From an uncultured Dehalococcoidia bacterium (lineage in GTDB: Bacteria > Chloroflexota > Dehalococcoidia > Lucifugimonadales > UBA3495), in the NCBI GenBank assembly GCA_958295765.1, contig CATQHB010000001.1, positions 1 through 64,000 on the forward strand: a DNA stretch of 64,000 nt, written 5' to 3'. Positions 25,774-34,740 of this stretch are shown in pieces. Position 1 is the first letter of the stretch, and every line of letters begins with the position of its first letter. Position numbers and translations under genes: made by a program. A model generated the notes under the pieces. That model made no database searches, was not told the DNA's origin, and saw only the letters and a program-made list of their open reading frames with translations.

Positions 25774-25837
25774 ACCCCCCTGGGGAGACTATCCCCAGGC
25801 CGACGTCCCGCTCTTGGTAGCGGGGCGTTTATTTTTT
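25774..25837 (+). ncRNA. Candidate structured small RNA, copy 2
   Basis: Same two hairpins and T-rich end as the copy at 25470. Loop 1 is changed and the region past the terminator differs slightly (TTTTGAGCAG versus TTTTAACCAG). It lies upstream of the LLM oxidoreductase gene on the same strand, so attenuation of that gene is an alternative role. Confidence 0.52.
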
Positions 25838-25930
25838 GAGCAGCTAAACAAACCCCGCCCTGCCCCGCTTGCCTTATCCCCCAAGCAATGCTAATCTGCC
25901 CTCAAATATACGGCAGGGGGAGGTGGCGAT

Positions 25931-26887
25931 ATGGCCGAGCAACGCATCGGGGTGGCGGCGATGGGCGGGGACAGCCGGGCGGTGGTGGCCCGGATTCAGG
26001 AGTTGGAGAGCCTGGGCATCGCGGCGGCGTGGCTGACTTCCGGCGGGGCCGGGCCGGACGCCTTGACCACCTTTGCCGCTGCCGCCGCTACCACCGAGAA
26101 CATCCTGCTCGGCACCAGCATCATTCCCACCTACCCGCGCCATCCCATCGTAGCGGTGCAGCAGACCCAGGTGGTGGCGCAACTGGCGCCGGGGCGGTTC
26201 CGCCTGGGACTAGGCCCCAGCCACAAGGTCAGCATTGAGCCTATGTTCGGCATTGACCACGTCGCCCCCCTGACCAACCTGCGGGAGTATATCCAGGTGG
26301 TCCGGAGTTTGCTGGGCGAGGGGCGGGTGGACTTTGACGGCAGCCAGTATCACGGCCATGCGGCCCTGCCCGGCGCGGCGGCCCCGGAGGTGCCGATAAT
26401 GGCCTCGGCCCTGCGGCGGCGTTCTTTCCGGCTGTGCGGCGAAGTGGCCGACGGAGCGATCAGCTGGGTCTGTCCGGGCCAGTACCTGCGGGACGTAGCC
26501 CTGCCAGCTATGCGGGAGGGCGCGGAACGGGCCGGGCGGGAAGTTCCGCCCCTGGTGGCCCACGCCCCGGTCTGCGTCCACGACAACCCGGCGGAAGTGA
26601 AAGAGGCGGCCCGGCAGCAGCTTGCCAACTACCCCCGCTCTCCCTTCTACCAGGAAATGTTTGCCGCCTCGGGCCACCCGGAAGCGCGGGACGGGGTATG
26701 GAGCGACGGGATGCTGGAGGACGTGGTGTTTATGGGCAGCGAGGAGGACGTGGCCGGCCGCCTGCGGGAACTCTTTGACTGGGGCGCTACCGAAATTCTG
26801 GCCCACCCGGTTACCGCCGGCGGCGACCCTCAAGCGTCCCTGAACCGCAGCCTGAACCTGATAGCGGCAGTGGGCCAGGGGTTGTAG
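25931..26887 (+). CDS. LLM-class flavin-dependent (F420/FMN) oxidoreductase
   Basis: The 318-residue TIM-barrel protein is a luciferase-like monooxygenase or F420-dependent reductase: GTSIIPTYPRHPIV, RFRLGLGPSH, and TNLREYIQVVRSLLGEGRVDFDG are typical. The N-terminus (RIGVAAMGGD) is short, and the usual substrate-binding insertion is modest. GGGGGAGGTGG precedes the ATG. Members use reduced FMN or F420; which cofactor is used cannot be read here. Two other LLM enzymes are encoded at 29583 and 34741. Confidence 0.9.
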   Translation: MAEQRIGVAAMGGDSRAVVARIQELESLGIAAAWLTSGGAGPDALTTFAAAAATTENILLGTSIIPTYPRHPIVAVQQTQVVAQLAPGRFRLGLGPSHKVSIEPMFGIDHVAPLTNLREYIQVVRSLLGEGRVDFDGSQYHGHAALPGAAAPEVPIMASALRRRSFRLCGEVADGAISWVCPGQYLRDVALPAMREGAERAGREVPPLVAHAPVCVHDNPAEVKEAARQQLANYPRSPFYQEMFAASGHPEARDGVWSDGMLEDVVFMGSEEDVAGRLRELFDWGATEILAHPVTAGGDPQASLNRSLNLIAAVGQGL

Positions 26888-27000
26888 GGGCCATCCGGTC
26901 ATTGCGGTTTGGGTCGGAATCTGTGGATTCTTGCGTCAAGCCGGTTCAGCATCCGGGTTGCCCCGGGTAAAATAGGGAAAATAATGTTCCATGAGGGCGC

Positions 27001-27966
27001 ATGACGCAGACTCAGATTGATGCCATAGCGGATTGGGTTTTCGGCTATACCTCGGAGTGCCAGCGCATCGGCAACTCCCTGATACTCTATGCCGATTGCT
27101 TTGAATGGCTGGCTCAAGTACCTGAAAACAGTATTCACGCCTTCGTTACCGACCCACCCTACGGGGTCAAGGAGTATGAATCCGGTCAGATTGCCAAAAG
27201 GGTTAATGGCGATGGCGGGGTATGGCGACTCCCTCCCTCCTTTGATGGACATACCAGAGCGCCCATCCCTCGCTTCACGGCCCTCACCGGCAACGAAAGG
27301 CAAGCCTTAAAGCGTTTCTTTACCGCTTGGGCCAATCTGGCGGTGCGCGCCTTACTGCCCGGAGGTCACGTCATAATCGCCAGTAACGCTTTCCTGTCCC
27401 AACCGGTTTTTTCAGCCCTGGTTGACGGCGGGTTGGAGTTTCGGGGTGAACTGATCAGGTCAGTAAGGACTCTGCGCGGTGGCGACCGTCCCAAAAATGC
27501 GGAACAAGAGTTTCCCGACGTGGTTTCCCTGCCGCGGGGTTGCTATGAACCGTGGGGAATTTTCCGCAAGCCTCTACTTGGGGATATGACTCTGCGCGAC
27601 TGCCTGCGAAAATTTCAGACCGGCGGCTTGCGGCGACTGCCCAACGGCAAGCCCTTTGGCGACCTCATTCTGAGCGAGCGTACGCCTAAAAGAGAAAGGG
27701 ACATTTCCCAACACCCCAGTTGCAAGCCCCAGTCCTTTATGCGCCAGGTAGTTTACGCCGTACTACCGCTGGGTACGGGTATTATATGCGACCCCTTTAT
27801 GGGCAGCGGGAGTACGGTAGCGGCAGCAGAAGCGGTAGGTATCCGCTGTATTGGCGTGGAAGCCCACTGGGAATACTATGAGCTGAGCAGCGTTGCCATA
27901 CCTGAACTGGCTGCCCTGGACCGGCAGTTGGAAAACCGGTCGGAAAAAACCGCGCCCCTTTTATAG
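27001..27966 (+). CDS. Site-specific DNA methyltransferase (N4-cytosine or N6-adenine, beta-class)
   Basis: The 321-residue protein carries the catalytic motif IV DPPY (51-54) near the N-terminus and the AdoMet motif DPFMGSGS near residue 262, the beta-class order. The region in between (about 120-230) is the likely target-recognition part. Family is the N6_N4 methylase group. GAGGG lies just before the ATG. Its stop codon is seven bases from the stop of a convergent gene with a PD-(D/E)XK nuclease motif, so the two probably form a restriction-modification system. The recognition site is unknown. Confidence 0.92.
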   Translation: MTQTQIDAIADWVFGYTSECQRIGNSLILYADCFEWLAQVPENSIHAFVTDPPYGVKEYESGQIAKRVNGDGGVWRLPPSFDGHTRAPIPRFTALTGNERQALKRFFTAWANLAVRALLPGGHVIIASNAFLSQPVFSALVDGGLEFRGELIRSVRTLRGGDRPKNAEQEFPDVVSLPRGCYEPWGIFRKPLLGDMTLRDCLRKFQTGGLRRLPNGKPFGDLILSERTPKRERDISQHPSCKPQSFMRQVVYAVLPLGTGIICDPFMGSGSTVAAAEAVGIRCIGVEAHWEYYELSSVAIPELAALDRQLENRSEKTAPLL

Positions 27967-27973
27967 AGACGGG

Positions 27974-28684
27974 TTATAGAGACGGAGCCTGGTAGAGCCA
28001 ATTATCCACCATCTTATTATATCCCGACGGCTTGACGGTAGCGGTAATTGTGCGGCGGCTGGCGGTTGAACGTCCCGAGAATTGCCAATCCTCCTCTTCA
28101 AGACGCGCGCCCAGAACCTGAAGGAAACGTAAGGGACGGCGCGGAGTATCTGTTCCCGTATCCTGAGGCCGGTTGCTGTCAAACACAAACACCATCAGCC
28201 AGGTGTTTTCCGGGTTATGGCCCTGCCACCCACGCCGGTAACGCGACTCTTTCACCTCAATGCCGGAACTCGCGTGTTGCACCGAGTCATTGGGGAATCG
28301 CTTTGCCGGTATCAAATCGGGGTGTCCGTTGTGATAGCGATTTTTCACAATTCGTGGGCAGTGTTGGGGAATGGTTGAAATCATAAATTCCCCAACTATG
28401 CTACTGAAGTTAGCCGGCATCAGCATAGATTCCAGGCGAGGCATCCCCTGGTTATTAAGCTGCCCGTTGATAAACCCCAGGAAGTCCAGGAAGCCGGACA
28501 TAGCAAGATACAGGTGTCTAACCGTAACGCCGTAAGGTAACTGAGCATTGCGGTTGAAGTCCCTTCGATAAACCGGTATCGGCGTACAAGCTGCTTTTTC
28601 CGTATCTTGCGGTGCCATATCGACCTGAATAGTTTTCCCAATTACGCCGCCCTTTATTGACCGGCTCCCCGGTACGCTACTCAT
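27974..28684 (-). CDS. Probable type II restriction endonuclease (PD-(D/E)XK)
   Basis: I do not recognise the exact family, but the 236-residue protein shows HPDLIP (D123) followed by GIEVKES (E143-x-K145), the PD-(D/E)XK nuclease core, preceded by a helix with SSIVGEF. Its position tail-to-tail with a DNA methyltransferase supports a restriction role. The first ATG overlaps the stop of the upstream transporter gene by eight bases (ATGAGTAG), which would couple their translation. A second ATG at codon 23, preceded by AGGT, is also possible. It is unusual for a restriction gene to overlap a transporter gene. Confidence 0.78.
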   Translation of the reverse strand: MSSVPGSRSIKGGVIGKTIQVDMAPQDTEKAACTPIPVYRRDFNRNAQLPYGVTVRHLYLAMSGFLDFLGFINGQLNNQGMPRLESMLMPANFSSIVGEFMISTIPQHCPRIVKNRYHNGHPDLIPAKRFPNDSVQHASSGIEVKESRYRRGWQGHNPENTWLMVFVFDSNRPQDTGTDTPRRPLRFLQVLGARLEEEDWQFSGRSTASRRTITATVKPSGYNKMVDNWLYQAPSL

Positions 28685-29540
28685 CCCCCCCGGTCTGGCC
28701 CCGCAGGTGGATGAACCAGTGGGCCTGGCCCACCATTACCCCGCCGCCGACGATGTTGCCCAGGGTGACGGCGGCCAAGTTGTGCACCGTCCAGGGGAGG
28801 TTCAGCCGCGCCACCTCCCCGGCGGTCAACCCGGTGGCGGCCAGCGCCTCCGGGTCGTAGGCCAGCAGCACCCCCAGCGGCACGAAATACATATTGGCGA
28901 TGCTGTGCTCAAACCCGGCGGCAGTGAAGGTGCATATCGGTAGGACAATCCCCAGCAGCTTGTCAGTCAGGGTGCGCCCGGCCATGGCCAGCCAGATTGC
29001 CAGACACACCAGAATGTTTGCCAGGATGCCCCGCACAAAGGCAATCTCAAAGGAAAGGTTGACCTTGGCGTTGGCCGTGTGCATGGCCGTCTCGGCAAAG
29101 GAAAAGTCACCCTGCGCCCACCACCGGCTGAAATAGACCAGCAAGACCACGATGAGAGCGCCGGCCAGGTTGCCCACGTAAACCAGCGTCCAGTTCAGGC
29201 CCAGTTCCCGCAGGCTGATGCGGCGGCTGACCAAGCCCATCAGCATCAGGCTGTTGCCGGTGAACAACTCGGCCCCGGTTATCACCACCATAAACAGGCC
29301 CATAGTCAGCCCCAGCCCCATCAGCAGCCGGGTGGGGCCGGTGCCCAACTCCGACCCGACGGCAATGGTGCCGGCCAGCACCCCGCCCAAACCGATAAAA
29401 CCCCCGGCCATCACCGCCAGGGCCAGGGTGGAAACTGCCCCGGTCTGCACCTTGGCAACCCCCTGTTGGGTTACCTTCCGGGCTATTTCGTCGGGAGACC
29501 GAGCCTCTACCGAGGAATCGGTATAGCGCTGCGGATCCAT
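28677..29540 (-). CDS. Formate/nitrite transporter (FNT) family channel
   Basis: The 287-residue protein has the six-helix FNT pattern: GGFIGLGGVLAGTIAVG, the TGAELFTGN motif, NWTLVYVGNLAGAL, the central-histidine segment AAGFEHSIANMYFVPLG, and GNIVGGGVMVGQAHWFIH. These pentameric channels move formate, nitrite or other small monovalent anions across the inner membrane. GGGGAGGG precedes the ATG. No formate or nitrite enzyme is adjacent, so the anion is not known. Its stop overlaps the start of the restriction-endonuclease-like gene. Confidence 0.92.
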   Translation of the reverse strand: MDPQRYTDSSVEARSPDEIARKVTQQGVAKVQTGAVSTLALAVMAGGFIGLGGVLAGTIAVGSELGTGPTRLLMGLGLTMGLFMVVITGAELFTGNSLMLMGLVSRRISLRELGLNWTLVYVGNLAGALIVVLLVYFSRWWAQGDFSFAETAMHTANAKVNLSFEIAFVRGILANILVCLAIWLAMAGRTLTDKLLGIVLPICTFTAAGFEHSIANMYFVPLGVLLAYDPEALAATGLTAGEVARLNLPWTVHNLAAVTLGNIVGGGVMVGQAHWFIHLRGQTGGDE

Positions 29541-29582
29541 AACCCTCCCCTCGGCTCAAACCACTGACCTACGCCCTACGCC

Positions 29583-30752
29583 CTAGCCATTCCGCTCCGC
29601 ATATACCTGGTGCGCCCGGTCGATGGCCTTCACCCGGCCGCTGACCAGCAGGTCCTGACGCTCGGCGGCCCAGCGGTTGGAGGCGGCGACGCTGGTTATT
29701 GAACCCTGGAATTGGGGCATCACGTAGCGGGCCAGCAACTCAAAACTGCGGAGCATCTTTTCCCGGGGCGCCCAGTCGATGGTCTGCACCAGGAAGCCGC
29801 CAAAACCGCCGCTCTGTTCGGCCAGCCGTTGGATGCCGGTTACGCAGTCGTCCGGCGTACCGACAATCCAGGAGCCGTTGTCCACCATAAAGTCCACCAC
29901 CTCTTCCAGGGGGCCGTCAAAAACCGCCTTGCGGCCATTGGTGCCTTCCGAGTATTCCCGCAGGTAGCGGCCGGCGCCCAGCCGGGCCTCGTCCAACGCC
30001 TGCTGGCGGTCTTCGGCCAGATAGACCGGCACCGACAGCCGCCAGTCGTGGCGGTTCACCGTTTGCCCGTGTTCCGCCGCCGAAGTCTCGGCGATTTCCC
30101 AAAGCCCCTGGAGGTTGGACGGCCCGGCCGACGGGTCCCGGGGGACGGTGATAGTCAGTACCGAGGCGCCGTACTTGCCGGCCATAGCTACGCCGGCCGG
30201 GGACTGCACCGAGGCCACCGCCAGGGGCATATAGGGCCGCTGGTAGGGGCGCAGTTGCAGCATCGCCTCCCGCAGCTCAAACCAGTCGCTCTTGTAGGTT
30301 ATCGGTTCGTCCTCGGTGAACAGGCGCAGAACGATGCCCAGGGATTCGTCCATCTTTTCCCGTTGAGTCGTGGGGTCAATGCCCATCATATAGGCGTCGC
30401 CGGGGAGGGCACCGGGGCCGACGCCCAGCATCACCCGCCCGTGGGTCATGTGGTCCAGCTGCACCATCCGGTTCGCCACCATCAGCGGGTGATGGTAGGG
30501 CAGGCTGATGACGCCGGTGCCCAGCTTGATGTGGCGGGTGCGCTCGGCGGCGGCGGCGATAAACAACTCCGGAGAGGAGATGGTCTCCCAGCCGGCGCTG
30601 TGATGCTCGCCAATCCAGGCTTCGTCGTAGCCCAGGTAATCCAGCCACTGCACCAGTTCCAGGTCCCGGTCAATCGCCAAAGTAGGGTTCTCGCCGACCC
30701 GGTGGAAAGGCCCCAGGAATATGCCGAATTTCATACGCTCAGGCAGGTTCAT
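29583..30752 (-). CDS. LLM-class flavin-dependent monooxygenase (limonene/alkanal-type)
   Basis: The 389-residue bacterial-luciferase-like protein contains MKFGIFLGPFH, YDEAWIGEHHSAGWE (the EHH motif of long-chain members), KLGTGVISLPYHHP, and GRVMLGVGPGALPGDAYMMG. It resembles limonene 1,2-monooxygenase and related FMNH2-dependent enzymes. The start is the ATG following GAGGTGG; an upstream in-frame ATG is less well placed. A separate flavin reductase would be required. It may share a transcript with the FNT gene downstream. Confidence 0.9.
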   Translation of the reverse strand: MNLPERMKFGIFLGPFHRVGENPTLAIDRDLELVQWLDYLGYDEAWIGEHHSAGWETISSPELFIAAAAERTRHIKLGTGVISLPYHHPLMVANRMVQLDHMTHGRVMLGVGPGALPGDAYMMGIDPTTQREKMDESLGIVLRLFTEDEPITYKSDWFELREAMLQLRPYQRPYMPLAVASVQSPAGVAMAGKYGASVLTITVPRDPSAGPSNLQGLWEIAETSAAEHGQTVNRHDWRLSVPVYLAEDRQQALDEARLGAGRYLREYSEGTNGRKAVFDGPLEEVVDFMVDNGSWIVGTPDDCVTGIQRLAEQSGGFGGFLVQTIDWAPREKMLRSFELLARYVMPQFQGSITSVAASNRWAAERQDLLVSGRVKAIDRAHQVYAERNG

Positions 30753-30917
30753 TGCAGCCACCTCGTTACGGAGTTCATACAAGAATTACAGGAAAATTCA
30801 CAATTGGGCAGGGGAATGTCCGATAACTTCCAGCCATACCACGCCGGGCATTATAGCCGTTGGCAAAGGGCGGGGCAAACCGGGGAGGTTTGCCGGGATT
30901 CTCAACACCTAGCGACA

Positions 30918-31130
30918 GTCGTTCCGGCGAAAGCCGGAATCCAGGAAATCCCCGGGGAAAGCAGGAACCGGCTACCGAGGGTTCTGGATTCCGGCTTTCG
31001 CCGGAACGACGGTCTGACGGGATTATGCTGCGGTTGCCCTTTCCTACCCGTCCCGCTCACCCTGAACTGGTCGAAGGATGCACGGTGAGGGAGGTGTACC
31101 ACGTAGGGGCGTTTCGCGAAACGCCCCTAC
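30918..31130. repeat. Family B element followed by a family C1 palindrome
   Basis: A full family B element (30918-31010) is followed by a palindrome with GTTTCGCGAAAC core (31103-31130). Degenerate family A arms lie at about 31065-31080 and 31150-31172. No gene is seen between the LLM gene and the halogenase. Confidence 0.82.
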
Positions 31131-31257
31131 CCCACCAGACAGAGAAGGATGGTTCGACCAGCCCACCATGAGTGGGGTTTGTTCGAGCGGATTTTATTCT
31201 TGACACGGGTTTTGTTCCTGGCGCGGCCTTTGCACCAGCCCGGCGTTTTATCCAGCC

Positions 31258-33012
31258 CTACAGCCCCGCCAACTCCGCTATTGTCCCGTCCACGTAGAGA
31301 ATCCGCAGGGTCGCCAGGATGCCGGCGGCCAGTTGTTCCTTTTGCCCTTCGTCCATGCCGTCGGTTATTCGGTTCAGCAGGGTGGACACCGGGGTCTGGC
31401 CGTCCAGCAGGGAGACCAGGCGGGCCACCAGGCCGCTGCAAGGCAATCCCTCCGGGTGTCCCTCGGTAATCAGCGCGTAGCCCCAGGTGAACTCGCCGTC
31501 GCCGACCACCGGCTTGCGTTCCACCCGTACCCCGGGGCGCAGTTTTGGCACTGCCTGATAGACCGGGGCAATCCCGTCCGCCGGGGCGGTCAGATAACTC
31601 TCCATCCGGGCTTGGCGGGCCGCCCTTTCCGACTCCACGGCGCGCACGTCGTTGACGAACCGGGCCGGCGCCTGGCCCCGCTCCAACACCATCCGCTCAT
31701 AGCCCCGGGCCGGCTGCCCGGCCACCGCCTGGATAAAGGACAGCCGGGGAGAGAGACCGGCGCCGCGTTCCGGGTCAGCAGCAGCGTCAGCGTCCGGGTC
31801 AGAGCCGGCGCCGGAGTCCAGAATACGGCGGGCCTCCCAGAAGTAGGATTCAACGGTGCGGTTGCTGGAATAGAACAGGCGCACCATCTCACGGAAGTGG
31901 TGATATTCCTTGTAGTAAAGTTCCTGATAGACCGTCGCCGCCGCCGGAGCCATTTCCGGGTTCCGCAGGGCGGTGGTTACGTAGGCGGCAGCCAGGACGC
32001 CCGACATCAGGGCCAGATGCACCCCGGAGGAAAAAAGCGGGTCGATAAAGCAGGCCGCATCGCCCAGCAGCACGTAGCCGTCGCCGGCGATGTCCGCACA
32101 GGCGTAAGACCAGTCCTTGACGATAGTGGGGTCGCCCACCCGCTGCGCCGTCTCCAGCAGCCGGGCGGTATGGGGCGCCTGGGCCAATTGCGCCTCCAGA
32201 AAGCGCGCCGGCCCCAACTCCCGAACCTGCGCATCCCCAACCTGACTATCCACCACCGCGCCCACGCTGGCCTGGCCGGTATGCAGGGGAATCGTCCAGA
32301 GCCAGCCGTTGGCGTAGGATTCGATGAAAATGTTGGTGTCGGCCGGCGGGGGCCGGCGGCGGGCGCCGGCATAGTAGGCGTAAACGGCCAGGTTGCGGAA
32401 GGACTCATCCCAGCGGCGCAGGGCCAGTTGACGGCCCAGCAGCGCCCCCTGCCCGCTGGCGTCCACCACGAACCGGGCGCCGACGGTTCCAGTCTCGCCG
32501 TCATCGGCCCGGTAACGGACGCCGACGGCCCGGCCCCGGCTTGGCGGGGCAACATCAGCCGGGGCGGGGCCGGCATCAATCAGAGCTTGAGTAAATAGAA
32601 CTTGCGTGGCCCGGCAGCCCTGCCGCACCGTTACGCCCTGGGCGGCGGCGTTGTCCAGCAGCAGTTGGTCGAACCGGGGCCGCCATACCTGGTAGGCGTA
32701 GGGGTAGCGGCGGTTGGTTTCGCCAAAGAACCAACTCCAGGGCGTCTTGTCCCGGCCCCAGACCATAGTTGCGCCCCACTTCTTGAGGAAACCCTGGGCC
32801 TCCACCGCCGGCAGGACGCCCAGTTCCTCCAGGACGGGGATGCTGGCCGGCAGCAGGGACTCGCCCACGTGGGCGCGGGGAAAGCGTTCCCGCTCCAGCA
32901 ACAGGACTTGCCAGCCCTGGCGGGCCAGCATCGTCGCGGCGGCGCTGCCCCCCGGCCCGCCGCCGATGACTACTACGTCAACTACCACGTCAGCCGATAA
33001 TTCCCGGGACAC
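31258..33012 (-). CDS. Flavin-dependent halogenase-like FAD monooxygenase
   Basis: The 584-residue protein has an FAD-binding GGGPGG (17-22). It also carries both halogenase signatures: WLWTIP (237-242, the WxWxIP motif) and FIDPLFSSG (322-330, the Fx.Px.SxG motif). A lysine lies in GFLKKWGATMVWG near residue 77, where the chloramine-forming lysine of the phenolic/carrier-protein-type halogenases sits. The C-terminal extension (about 480-584) includes LLDGQTPVSTLLNRI, a small helical domain found in some variants. The start is GTG after CCGGAGA. It would chlorinate or brominate an activated aromatic. No carrier protein or NRPS/PKS gene is nearby, so the substrate is open. Confidence 0.82.
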   Translation of the reverse strand: MSRELSADVVVDVVVIGGGPGGSAAATMLARQGWQVLLLERERFPRAHVGESLLPASIPVLEELGVLPAVEAQGFLKKWGATMVWGRDKTPWSWFFGETNRRYPYAYQVWRPRFDQLLLDNAAAQGVTVRQGCRATQVLFTQALIDAGPAPADVAPPSRGRAVGVRYRADDGETGTVGARFVVDASGQGALLGRQLALRRWDESFRNLAVYAYYAGARRRPPPADTNIFIESYANGWLWTIPLHTGQASVGAVVDSQVGDAQVRELGPARFLEAQLAQAPHTARLLETAQRVGDPTIVKDWSYACADIAGDGYVLLGDAACFIDPLFSSGVHLALMSGVLAAAYVTTALRNPEMAPAAATVYQELYYKEYHHFREMVRLFYSSNRTVESYFWEARRILDSGAGSDPDADAAADPERGAGLSPRLSFIQAVAGQPARGYERMVLERGQAPARFVNDVRAVESERAARQARMESYLTAPADGIAPVYQAVPKLRPGVRVERKPVVGDGEFTWGYALITEGHPEGLPCSGLVARLVSLLDGQTPVSTLLNRITDGMDEGQKEQLAAGILATLRILYVDGTIAELAGL

Positions 33013-33036
33013 GGCGATTCTCCGGCGGCGGGGCGG

Positions 33037-33819
33037 CTAACGGCCCTGCTGGCGGCGCAGTTGTTCTTCCAGTTCCCGAACCCGCGCCTCGGCCTGGTCG
33101 CGTTGCGCCTCGGCAGCCTCCCGTTGAGCATCTGCTTGGTCGCGCTGCGCCTCAGCCGCCAGGCGCGCCAGCAGTTCCTGTTCCCGCCCGTCGGCTTCCT
33201 CGTCGAAAGTTCTCAAGTATTGCCCGGTTGCCGGGTTCCACCAGCGCAGGTAGCCGAACTCCCAGCACAGGGTCAGGTTCAGCAGGGGGCTGTGGCCCCA
33301 AAAGTGGTTTTCGTCCCCCTGGACTATGCTGATGGGCTGATACTCTCCGTTCACCAGCAAGTCCCCGGCCAATGGCGCATCGTGGTACAGACCCCCGGAC
33401 GAATCAAACCGCCAGTATTCCGGGATGCCAAAGGCCGCGTAGTCATTACGCTTGGCCGTGTAGTCGATGCGCCCGGTGGTATGCGAAGCTACCTCCAGCA
33501 CCAAATCCGGCGGCTTCCCCTGGTCCTGAATGGAATACCCCAGTTGGGCAATGACGTTGGGGCTGTGGACGCCAAAGGCTACCAGCAGGTCGGGAATCCG
33601 CAACCCCTGGCGCTGGCTCGGACTCCAAGCCACCGGAGCTTCGCAGACGATCGCCGTGCCTTCAGAGGCGCCGAAGTGCCGTTCCAATGCGCTGGGCAGC
33701 GCCTGCCGGTAGAGATAATAGAAGTTCTGCATATCCTCCCTGGGGGGGAATACCGGAAACTGCTCCAGGGTTCCGCCCCCGGCGGCGTCCGGCCCCCGAC
33801 CGGGCAACTTGCTGGTCAT
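33037..33819 (-). CDS. Uma2-family PD-(D/E)XK nuclease-like protein with C-terminal coiled coil, copy 1
   Basis: The 260-residue protein has the Uma2 (DUF820) core: RIPDLLVAFG, PDLVLEVAS, DYTAKRNDYAAFGIPEYWRFD, that is, the acidic residues and lysine of a PD-(D/E)XK fold. A C-terminal coiled coil rich in AEAQRDQA repeats follows (about 205-260). Uma2 genes are abundant in Cyanobacteria and Chloroflexota; their role is unknown and not clearly defensive. The ATG lies six bases after AAAGAGG. It ends 24 bases before the halogenase start on the same strand. The paralog upstream is nearly identical. Confidence 0.85.
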   Translation of the reverse strand: MTSKLPGRGPDAAGGGTLEQFPVFPPREDMQNFYYLYRQALPSALERHFGASEGTAIVCEAPVAWSPSQRQGLRIPDLLVAFGVHSPNVIAQLGYSIQDQGKPPDLVLEVASHTTGRIDYTAKRNDYAAFGIPEYWRFDSSGGLYHDAPLAGDLLVNGEYQPISIVQGDENHFWGHSPLLNLTLCWEFGYLRWWNPATGQYLRTFDEEADGREQELLARLAAEAQRDQADAQREAAEAQRDQAEARVRELEEQLRRQQGR

Positions 33820-33906
33820 CACACACCTCTTTAACAGCCAGGGAATTGCGCGTAGCGTAAGATTTGTTCGGGAATGAACCGCCCTAATCCGCCGCCGGCG
33901 GGGTGG

Positions 33907-34677
33907 CTACCCACCCTGCTGGCGGCGCAGTTGTTCTTCCAGTTCCTGAACCCGCGCTTCAGCAGCATCCCGTTGCGCCTCGGCTTGGTCGCGTTGCGCC
34001 TCGGCAGCCAGGCGCGCCAGTAGCTCCCGTTCCCCCTGTTCCCGCCCGTCGGCTTCCTCATCAAAGGTTCTCAAGTATTGGCCGGTTGCCGGGTTCCACC
34101 AGCGCAGGTAGCCGAACTCCCAGCACAGGGTCAGGTTCAGCAGGGGGCTGTGGCCCCAAAAGTGGTTTTCGTCCCCCTGCACTATGCTGATGGCTTGATA
34201 CTCCCCGTTCACCAGCAAGTCCCCGGCCAATGGCGCATCGTGGTACAGACCACCGGACGAATCGAACCGCCAGTATTCCGGGATGCCGAAGGCCGCGTAG
34301 TCGTTGCGCTTGGCCGTGTAGTCAATGCGCCCGGTGGTGTGCGAGGCCACCTCCAGCACCAGGTCCGGCGGCTTGCCCTGGTCCTGAATGGAATACCCCA
34401 GTTGGGCAATGACGTTGGGGCTGTGGACGCCAAAGGCTACCAGCAGGTCGGGAATCCGCAACCCCTGGCGCTGGCTCGGACTCCAGGCCACCGGAGCTTC
34501 GCAGACGATAGCCGTACCTTCCGAGGCGCCGAAGTGCCGTTCCAGGGCGCTGGGCAAAGCCTGCCGGTAGAGATAATAGAAGTTCTGCATATCCTCTCTG
34601 GGGGGGAATACCGGGAATTGTTCCAGGGTTCCGCCCCCGGCGGCGTCCGGCCCCCGGCCGGGCAACTTGCTGGTCAT
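33907..34677 (-). CDS. Uma2-family protein with C-terminal coiled coil, copy 2
   Basis: This 256-residue protein is almost identical to the copy at 33037 for the first 200 residues. The two differ in the number and order of the QRDQAEA-type units in the C-terminal coiled coil and in the last residue. The leader and ribosome-binding site are also duplicated, and the duplicated block includes a short copy of the 3' end of the LLM gene upstream. It probably arose by tandem duplication followed by repeat slippage. Confidence 0.85.
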   Translation of the reverse strand: MTSKLPGRGPDAAGGGTLEQFPVFPPREDMQNFYYLYRQALPSALERHFGASEGTAIVCEAPVAWSPSQRQGLRIPDLLVAFGVHSPNVIAQLGYSIQDQGKPPDLVLEVASHTTGRIDYTAKRNDYAAFGIPEYWRFDSSGGLYHDAPLAGDLLVNGEYQAISIVQGDENHFWGHSPLLNLTLCWEFGYLRWWNPATGQYLRTFDEEADGREQGERELLARLAAEAQRDQAEAQRDAAEARVQELEEQLRRQQGG

Positions 34678-34740
34678 CACACACCTCTTTACTGCCAGGG
34701 AATTGCGCGTAAGGAAAGACTTGTTCGGGGATAAACCGCC

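Noticed and set aside
27974-28684. Possibility that the gene opposite the methyltransferase is a second methyltransferase or a regulator
   Set aside because: It has no AdoMet or helix-turn-helix motif, while D123 with E143-x-K145 fits a nuclease.
31333-32598. Long open frame of over 400 codons on the plus strand inside the halogenase gene
   Set aside because: It is the antisense shadow of a high-GC gene with G/C-rich third positions. It has low-complexity Gly/Arg/His-rich residues, no domain motif and no ribosome-binding site.
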